Part shown: positions 9,986-18,900 of the stretch, piece by piece
Layout: each line of letters begins with the position of its first letter
Position numbering within the stretch: the stretch's first letter is position 1
NCBI GenBank assembly: GCA_951394045.1
Contig: OX595985.1
Span: 4,030,001 to 4,094,000 of the forward strand
Reading direction: 5' to 3'
Source: Nitzschia sp. DOCU1
Taxonomy: Eukaryota > Bacillariophyta > Bacillariophyceae > Bacillariales > Bacillariaceae
Length of the DNA: 64,000 bases
Notes under the pieces: model-generated
What the model was told of the DNA's origin: nothing
Seen by the model: only the letters and a program-made list of their open reading frames with translations
Databases searched by the model: none
Position numbers and translations under genes: made by a program

Positions 9986-12900
9986 ATGAGACTAGCAACC
10001 CCAGCGGCCACGACGGCCTGGTTGGCCATCATGGGCACAGGTGTGGGGACCATTCAGGCGTTTCAGCAGCAACAATGGCAGCGTCCTCTGACTATGCCGC
10101 GCGTGTTGTATCGAGCGTCATCGCCAAATGCCGCAGCAGTCGTAGCCAGACAAGCGCTCGTTCTGGATACAGACTTTGATGACTTTGACGACGAAGATGA
10201 AGAATATGAACTTGATGAGGATGGGGACTTCTCGCAGTTGCTACTCCGACAAGCCTACGATACCTGGAGAGTACAGTTTGGCAAGGGGGATTTTGATGAG
10301 CAGCGGTTTCAAAATTTTCAGTTCAATTATCTTGCTCTCATGCAGGCAAATGCTATGGCCAAAAAGAGGGCGCAAGACTTGAGACGACCGGAACCGACGC
10401 CGAGACAACTCAATGAATATGGGGATTATAGTCCGGAAGAGTTCAAGGCCCTTCAGCGACAACAGGTCAAGCAAAATAGATTTATGAATCGGGCCGCCAA
10501 TCCTCCACCTGCGGCAGAAATTCCAACCATTTCCAATGCCAATAGCAACAAGCCAACCTTGTTTTTTGTGGGGCCATCCGCCATTATCGACAACCACGAT
10601 GCTCCGCTTCTCGATTTGGATTGGGATCGATTTCAAAATGAAATTTCAAGTAGCAAAGCAGATCGTGTCCGCAATGCCTATCGGGATTTTTGTAAACTTT
10701 ATGGAAAACAATTCAATGAAGCACGCATGGCAATTTTCGGGGCTCATTTACGACAAATTGAAAGATACTCGTCAACGCCCGCTGGAGGATGGGTCGCAAT
10801 TAATGAACATGCCGATTTGACTTTGGAGGACTACAAGAGTTTGCAAACGGGAATTGTCGTGTCGCCGTCGCCAAGCAAGATTGTGGAAAAGGACAAGACA
10901 AAACAAGTGTATGGACAATGGTGCAAGTACTATGAGAAGGACTATGACGAAACGCGATTGGAGGCCTTTCGGATTAATTTGAGACAAATTCAGCAATTTT
11001 ATCGAAAGACTGGGCAGGCGGTTAATTTGAATGAATTTGCTGATTTGACAGCGGCAGAATATAAAGCTATGGTGAAATCCAAAAAGCTACTGGTAGAGCA
11101 GCCATTGGTGGAGGAAGAAGAATGGGAAGAGGAAGATGACGAGGAACTATCGTTAGTCGTACGCAAGCCAAAGCCAGTTGTGGTTATAAAACCAACCAAA
11201 GCAACTCCAAAGCCAGCAAAAACAGTTGTGGGGGGGAAGCATAAGGCATCTCCAGAGCCAAGTGTGACAACAAGTGTGCCCACCCCAAAGGCTAAACTCA
11301 AAGCAGCATCCACGGGGACGGCTTCTTCCACTTTTTCAATGCCAACAGCTAAACAAGTTCCCCCAAAGAAGAAGACTTTGGCCATGGAGAAGGACGAGGA
11401 TCTCTCAGCTGAACCCATCACGCTACGAGATATCGAGTCCATGTACTTAGCCGCTGCCAGTCCGCGCACAACAGTCGACAAGAAGGGATGGCAAGCCCAA
11501 GCCCCAACGCAAGCGCGTCAGCAATCCCAAGAACAGGAACAAGCTAGGCAGCAGCAACAGCTCGAGGAGGAAGAAGCCCGTATGTTGGCACTGGAAGAAG
11601 CCCAGAAACGAGCCGAAGAGCAGATTCAGAAATTAGAGGCCAAGGCCCGAGAGCTGGCAGAAGCCGAAGAGAAGCTCAAAAGAGAACAAGAGCGACTGGA
11701 GGCGCGGCGCAAGGCCAAGGAAGAAGAAGACCGACGCAATGCTCAAGAAGAGGCTCGAATCAAGTCAGAAGTGCAGCGTCGGCTGGAAGCCTTTGCAGAA
11801 AAGTCAAAAGTCAAAGCAAAGGAAATAGCGCAAAAGAAAGCGGCACAAGAGGCAAGATTGCGGGCGTTTGCACGGGCGAAGCAACAAGCAGAAGAAACAC
11901 AACGACTTCAAGGACTGAGGGTTGACCAGCAATATCAATCCTTCAGTGAGACGGAGCAGAAACAGTTGTCAGATCCACAGCCATTGCAAGTAGAAACTGT
12001 AATTCCTGCTGCAGGGCCGATTCGACCTGAGGAGACCAAGGTGAAATATGAGGAGGTTGAGGCCAAATTAAACGTCGTGTACTCGGCAGAGGCTTTGCTG
12101 GAAGAACAGCGAAAAGTGGAAGAGGCCGAAGCGGCCAAGATTGCCGCTATGAAAAAAGCACGATTTGATCAAGAACAGAAGCAGCGTTCTCACCAAGCTA
12201 AGCTGGAAGCTATCAATCGAAAAAGGGAGGAAGATAAGTCGAAGAGAATAGAAGAAGCTCGGATAAAAGCCGAGGAAGCTCTATTGGAAGAGGCGAAGCG
12301 AAAGGCTCAAGAGAAAGAAAGGGCGCCTGAGAGCACGTCAGATCCAACACGCTCAATTGACAGTGTCGTCACATCCAACTCGTGGTCTTCGTTCTTCAAT
12401 GGTGGTACACAGCAAAATCCAATGGAAAACGACGACATAGGGACAAACGTCGTTTCGGCAAATTCGTTATCATCCTTTTTCCAGGGGTCGGTCAAGTCAA
12501 GAGAAGAAAGCAGAGCGGAAGGATCCCCCCTTGATTCCATCAGCGCGGCGGGTATCGAGGCAATCCCCTCATTAGAAGCCATAGACTACATTGTGGGGGA
12601 GACGGGGCGTGGCAAGCAATCAGATACCATGTCCCCGTTGCCTTCTTTTGGGTCCTTTAGCGGATTCAAGTCATCCGACGAAGACAGCAAGCTCGGCTCA
12701 CGAGCTGCATCGTCCTTAAATGATCGTCCCGAGAACTCAATGCGAACAAATGCCAAGTTTACCAGTATTAAGGTCGACGCCACTGAGAAGTCATACAAAT
12801 CCAAGACTTTTGAACCTGCGACCAGTTCATGGCCACTTTCTGCGGATGGCGCTCTCATAGGATCTAATTCTGCGGAAACGCCTCAGAACCCGATGTCTCC

Positions 12901-15900
12901 GTTCTCGAAAGAGGAAACGAACGACGTTTCCTCACCTTTTGCAGCGTTTCCCAAATCTACATCTGCTGGTTCTTCGCCGTTTGGTTCGTACACTCCTCCT
13001 CCGAAGACCAGCGAGAAATCTGCTGTTAACCAATCAGACGACAAGCTCCTGGCAAACTCCACAAAGCCGGCTTCTTTTGGTTCTTCGCCCTTTGGACCGT
13101 ATACGCCTCCAATGAAGGCTGTGACCGAAACAGGATCGATGTCTGGAGATTTTAATATGTCGACGACTTCTACCATGTCACCACTACGAAATCCCTCTGC
13201 ACCTTTGCCATTTGGTTCATATGCTTCTCCTGCAACAACTGGTAGCGCTCCTGCTGATCTCCAATCCGATGCATGGTCTGATCCTAGTGAAACTACGAAG
13301 CCTTCGGCATTTGCAGAAGAGGGGGGCAAGAAGATTACTGGTTCAGACCGTTTAGAAAAATCAACCACAACAAACGAATCTGGGGGCTTAACCTCGTCTC
13401 CTGTTGGGCTGTTCGGAGCGGGCCCGGGTACTTTCCAAGATGATATGAAACCAATGGCGGAAGAGCCCATTATTTCAGCTTCTTCTCCTTTTGGTTCCTT
13501 TGGAGTTCAATTTAGCCCATCGAGATTAATGAATAAACGTCAAAATATCTCGTCGACAGGGTCATCAGCGGACGAGCCCATCAAGACTTCGCCTCCTTCG
13601 CCTTTTGGCTCGTTTGGAAGCCCATCGAGACTCCTGAATGAAACCCAAAATATCTCTTTGACAGGGTTATCAGCGGAAGAGCCCATCCAGACTTCTTTTC
13701 CTTCGTCATTTGGCTCGTTTGGAGCTGGATCGAAACCCACCGATATTACTATGAGCAATGGCGAATCGACCCAGGAGGCGTCTGTGTCGAACGAGTCCGC
13801 CACGGAGCAGACCCTTGTCGGGCTCTCCGTGTTCAACTCTACTATTGCGACCAAGTCTGACGAAAGGACTGGCGCAAGTGAGTTTGAAAATCGCACCAGC
13901 ATCTCCTCTCAGTCCTCGCCATTTGGATCGTTTGAAAGCTCGACAAAATCAATGGCGAAGATGTCTTCTTTAGCCGAGTTTCCCAAGTCCACTTCATCGC
14001 CTCCCGGCGCTTCTGGTTCGTTTGGACTTCCTCCACCGCAAGCCGCCAACAGTACTACGACTGGCGAGAAGGTCGCCGAGGAGGCATCTGCTTCGAATGA
14101 GATTGTTACGGAGCCGGCATCGTCTGTGGGACTCCCTAAGTCCACTTCTTCGTTTTCGCCGTTCGGACCTTTCAAATCTACCGTGACGCCCGGGGCGGAA
14201 GGCATATCTGAGACAAATGAGTTCGATAGACGCACGAGCTCCACCACCCAGCCCTCGCCTTTTGGATCGTTTGGGAGCCCATCGAAACTGGTGAATGAAA
14301 GCCAAAACATCTCATTGAGAGGGTCATCAGCTTTTGGGTCGTTTGAAGATTTTACGACAACCCTCGGCAACCCAGGCACAAACAATGACAAAACAAGCGA
14401 TTTATCTACACAGAAGTCCCCACCTTTTTCAAAGAAGTCGTTTGCCCCCTTATCGACAGGAGGCGGCGTGGTTTCTGGAAAAAAATTGGAGGAGAAAAGG
14501 AGCTTAGGTAACACAGATACGCCACCATTCGGGGATTCCACGCCATTTTCGACTTCGTCTTCGCCTTTTGGATCACCAAAGGCTCTGTGGAAATCCCCTG
14601 CAAATGGCACTATTACTGGGGACCAATCCGACACGAAGTCAAAGTCCGAGGCAGGTCTGGGGGTATTGGCCACTTCTTCTACGGTTTCGGAGCCCAATAC
14701 AAACGTAACAGAGACAAGTTCCCACCCTCTGCCAAGCATTGCTGGGAGTGACGTCATAGAGTCTTTGAAATCAATTCAAGAGAGACCCATGGCTGGAGCA
14801 GAAGTCTTCATAGAACACGCCCTCCCTCAAAACTTATACATCGAGGCGAAATCAGCAAATGCCTATTCCATGCCAAGATCTGCTACTGAAGAGGAGAGAG
14901 CTCGAAAACGACGACTTGAGCAGTGGGCACGCCGAGCAGAATTAAGAACTCAGCCGGACCGCAAGAGTAAAGCGAATGACGATATGTCGTTGGAAAGCTT
15001 CCGTGAAGATATCCAAGACAAAGTATTCTTAGAACAATCTGGGAAACATTGGCAGATCGCTAACTTTGAAGAAAAGCTGCTAGAAGATAAGCGACGTCGA
15101 AGAGAAGCTAATGAGGCACAGCGAGAGAGGGAATTAAAGGAAGAGCTACAACAGGTCGAGGATGAAATTCTCAGGTCTCGCTCATATCTTCAAGATATGT
15201 TGCGACTGGCAATCTACGACGACAGCTCGCGACAGGTTGAAAAGGAAGAAAAAGAGAAAACGGCAAAAGCTCGACGTCTTGAAGAGGCAGAAGAGCGTCG
15301 CGAGGAAGAAGCAAGACGACTTCGTGAGATTGCAAAGCGACAAGCCGACGAGAGGGCCGTAATTGACCGTCAAGAGCAAGCAAATAAGCGTCTGATTGAG
15401 AGCTACAGGAAGGAATCAAGTCAAATGCCCGGCAGAGAAATTGTTTCGTCACCTGTCAACTTTGAGTTGGAGCAGACCAAGAAACAGCGCGTGGTTGCTG
15501 ATATTGAAGAAAAGCGCCGTCGGGCAGAACTTGATCGCAAGGCACGTAATGAGAAAATATTGGACGAGCAGCGTCTAGGCAAGAGAGCCGAGCGCCGTGC
15601 GGCTGAAAGCAAAGAGCTACTCGAGATAGCGAAACGGCAAGCGAAGGAAAGGCTGGAGCTGAAATTGGGCGAAAATGCCAAGATAAAAGCAATGACAAAC
15701 GAAGAGTCCAGAAATATCAGTTCGAGTGCTCGTAATGAAGATGGCTCAAGTGGACAAGATCAAAATGAACTTGAACAAGCCAAGAAGCTACGAATGCTTG
15801 ACGACCTTGACGAAGAGCGCATCAAGGAAGCAAAACTGCGTGAGACTGCCGTTCAACATAAAATCGAGCAGCAGCGCCAACAAGAAAACGCCCTGGCAGA

Positions 15901-18900
15901 ACGTAAAGAACGAGACGCTCAGTTGACGTTTAAATTGCTGCAGCGAAACGATCTTGAAGAAAATGAACAACAAGTTGCCAAGAAGAAACAACAAGAGGCG
16001 GTGAAAGTTTCGGGTCAGAGAACGAAGGAAATTAAACGCCGAGAGGCAGAGGAAAAATCGCTTCAAGAAATAGCTGCGAGTCAGGCACGAGAAAGAGCCG
16101 AGCTGAAATATCAGGAAGACGAAAGAAAGCGCGTAAAGGAAGATCAGCGATTGTCTTCTTTGGATCTCGCAGCCGGAGACTTGCCAAGGTCAACAGATCC
16201 AGAGCTGGACGGGATAGAACTTGAGCAAGCCAAGAAGCTTCGTTTTCTTGTAGAGTTGGATGAGCAACGAATCAATGGTGAGAAGAACCTTAGAGAGGAA
16301 CTTGCCGCAAAACTGGAAAAGGCTCAAAGCGTCGAAAGTGCAATCGTGGACTTAGAAGAGCGCAAGGCTCGATTGGTGTTCAATGACTTTCAGCGGAAGG
16401 CCTTGGAAGAAGACGACCAGCGTGATCGCGAGATGTCCAAGGAGGCAGTCGCCATCCAGGAGCGTGCAATCAAAGACGACAGACGCCGCAGGGCCGAGGT
16501 GAGGTGGCTTCGAGAAATTGCTAAGCGTCAAGCAGAGGAGAGGGCTGAGCTGGAAGAGCTTGAGAAAGCGAAGCGATTGAAGCTTGTGAACATGCAAGCC
16601 GAGAACACAGGTGTCGATTCCAAAGATGAAGGGGTGTCAAACTCCGAAGAAGAGGACTTGAACCGAATTGAGCTAGAAATGGCAAACAAGCTACGAATGC
16701 TTGATGATCTCGACGAGAGACGCCGAAATGTAGAAAGAAAGCGTCAAGAAGAAATTGAAGCAAGAAGAAAAGAGGAGCAAACCAAGGAATTGACCATGGT
16801 TGAAATGAAGGAGAGGAAATCACTATCGAGTTTTCAAAACGAACTCCTTGGCAGACCACGGAAAGAGGAAAACAAGCGCAGTACGGACAACGGCCAAGAT
16901 GCGGTCGACTCGCCCGACAGAATACTAGTTATTGATTTCACTGCGAACCTTAAGAACAAGCAGCAAGCCACAACTCCAAGAAAATCAAAAGCTACACAGC
17001 CTGCACCTATGATGACCAGCATAATGAATTCACTTCGCAATGGCTTCAAGTCCAACAGCGTAAAAGTGGAAGATAACGTCGAAATCGGTATGAGAGAACA
17101 GCGGAAGCAAGAAATTGCCAAGCTGAAGCAAGTAGCGGAAGAAGAACGCCGACAACGAGCCCTCAAAGTCGCCAAGGATAACGAGCGCTATCTCGAGGAA
17201 TCATCAAAAATGGAATCGGAAAAATCGTCCAAGTTGAACCTGCTGGACGCCGCACTCCAGCGCAAGCAGAACTCTGATCCAGAGTTGGGCCAAGGCACGG
17301 CGGGTGATACAATGGCTTCCTCGCCTGGTTCTTTGGTTCAAGCCGCGTCAAACAGGATGAAGTTAGGGGACGATCAAGTTCTGATTGAAATGCGAGAACA
17401 GCGGAAGCAAGAAATTGCCAAGCTGAAGCAAGAAGCGGAAGAAGAACGCCGACAACGAGCCCTCAAAGTCGCCAAGGATAACGAGCGCTTTCTCGAGGAA
17501 TCATCAAAAATGGAATCGGAAAAATCGTCCAAGTTGAACCTGCTGGACGCCGCACTCCAGCGCAAGCAGAACTCTGATCCAGAGTTGGGCCAAGGCACGG
17601 CGGGTGATACCATGGCTTCCTCGCCTGGTTCTTTGGTTCAAGCCGCGTCAAACAGGATGAAGTCAGGGGACGATCAAGTTCTGATTGAAATGCGAGAACA
17701 GCGGAAGCAAGAAATTGCCAAGCTGAAGCAAGAAGCGGAAGAAGAACGCCGACAACGAGCCCTCAAAGTCGCCAAGGATGACGAGCGCTTTCTCGAGGAA
17801 TCATCAAAAATGGAATCGGAAAAATCGTCCAAGTTGAACCTGCTGGACGCCGCACTCCAACGCAAGCAGAACTCTGATCCAGAGTTGGGCCAAGGCACGG
17901 CGGGTGATACAATGGCTTCCTCGCCTGGTTCTTTGGTTCAAGCCGCGTCAAACATGATGAAGTCAGGGGACGATCAAGTTCTGATTGAAATGCGAGAACC
18001 GCGGAAGCAAGAAATTGCCAAGCTGAAGCAAGAAGCGGAAGAAGAACGCCGACAACGAGCCCTCAAAGTCGCCAAGGATAACGAGCGCTTTCTCGAGGAA
18101 TCATCAAAAATGGAATCGGAAAAATCGTCCAAGTTGAACCTGCTGGACGCCGCACTCCAGCGCAAGCAGAACTCTGATCCAGAGTTGGGCCAAGGCACGG
18201 CGGGTGATACAATGGCTTCCTCGCCTGGTTCTTTGGTTCAAGCCGCGTCAAACATGATGAAGTCAGGGGACGATCAAGTTCTGATTGAAATGCGAGAACC
18301 GCGGAAGCAAGAAATTGCCAAGCTGAAGCAAGAAGCGGAAGAAGAACGCCGACAACGAGCCCTCAAAGTCGCCAAGGATAACGAGCGCTTTCTCGAGGAA
18401 TCATCAAAAATGGAATCGGAAAAATCGTCCAAGTTGAACCTGCTGGACGCCGCACTCCAACGCAAGCAGAACTCTGATCCAGAGTTGGGCCAAGGCACGG
18501 CGGGTGATACAATGGCTTCCTCGCCTGGTTCTTTGGTTCAAGCCGCGTCAAGCAGGATGAAGTCAGGGGACGATCAAGTTCTGATTGAAATGCGAGAACA
18601 GCGGAAGCAAGAAATTGCCAAGCTGAAGCAAGAAGCGGAAGAAGAACGCCGACAACGAGCCCTCAAAGTCGCCAAGGATAACGAGCGCTTTCTCGAGGAA
18701 TCATCAAAAATGGAATCGGAAAAATCGTCCAAGTTGAACCTGCTGGACGCCGCACTCCAACGCAAGCAGAACTCTGATCCAGAGTTGGGCCAAGGCACGG
18801 CGGGTGATACAATGGCTTCCTCGCCTGGTTCTTTGGTTCAAGCCGCGTCAAACATGATGAAGTCAGGGGACGATCAAGTTCTGATTGAAATGCGAGAACC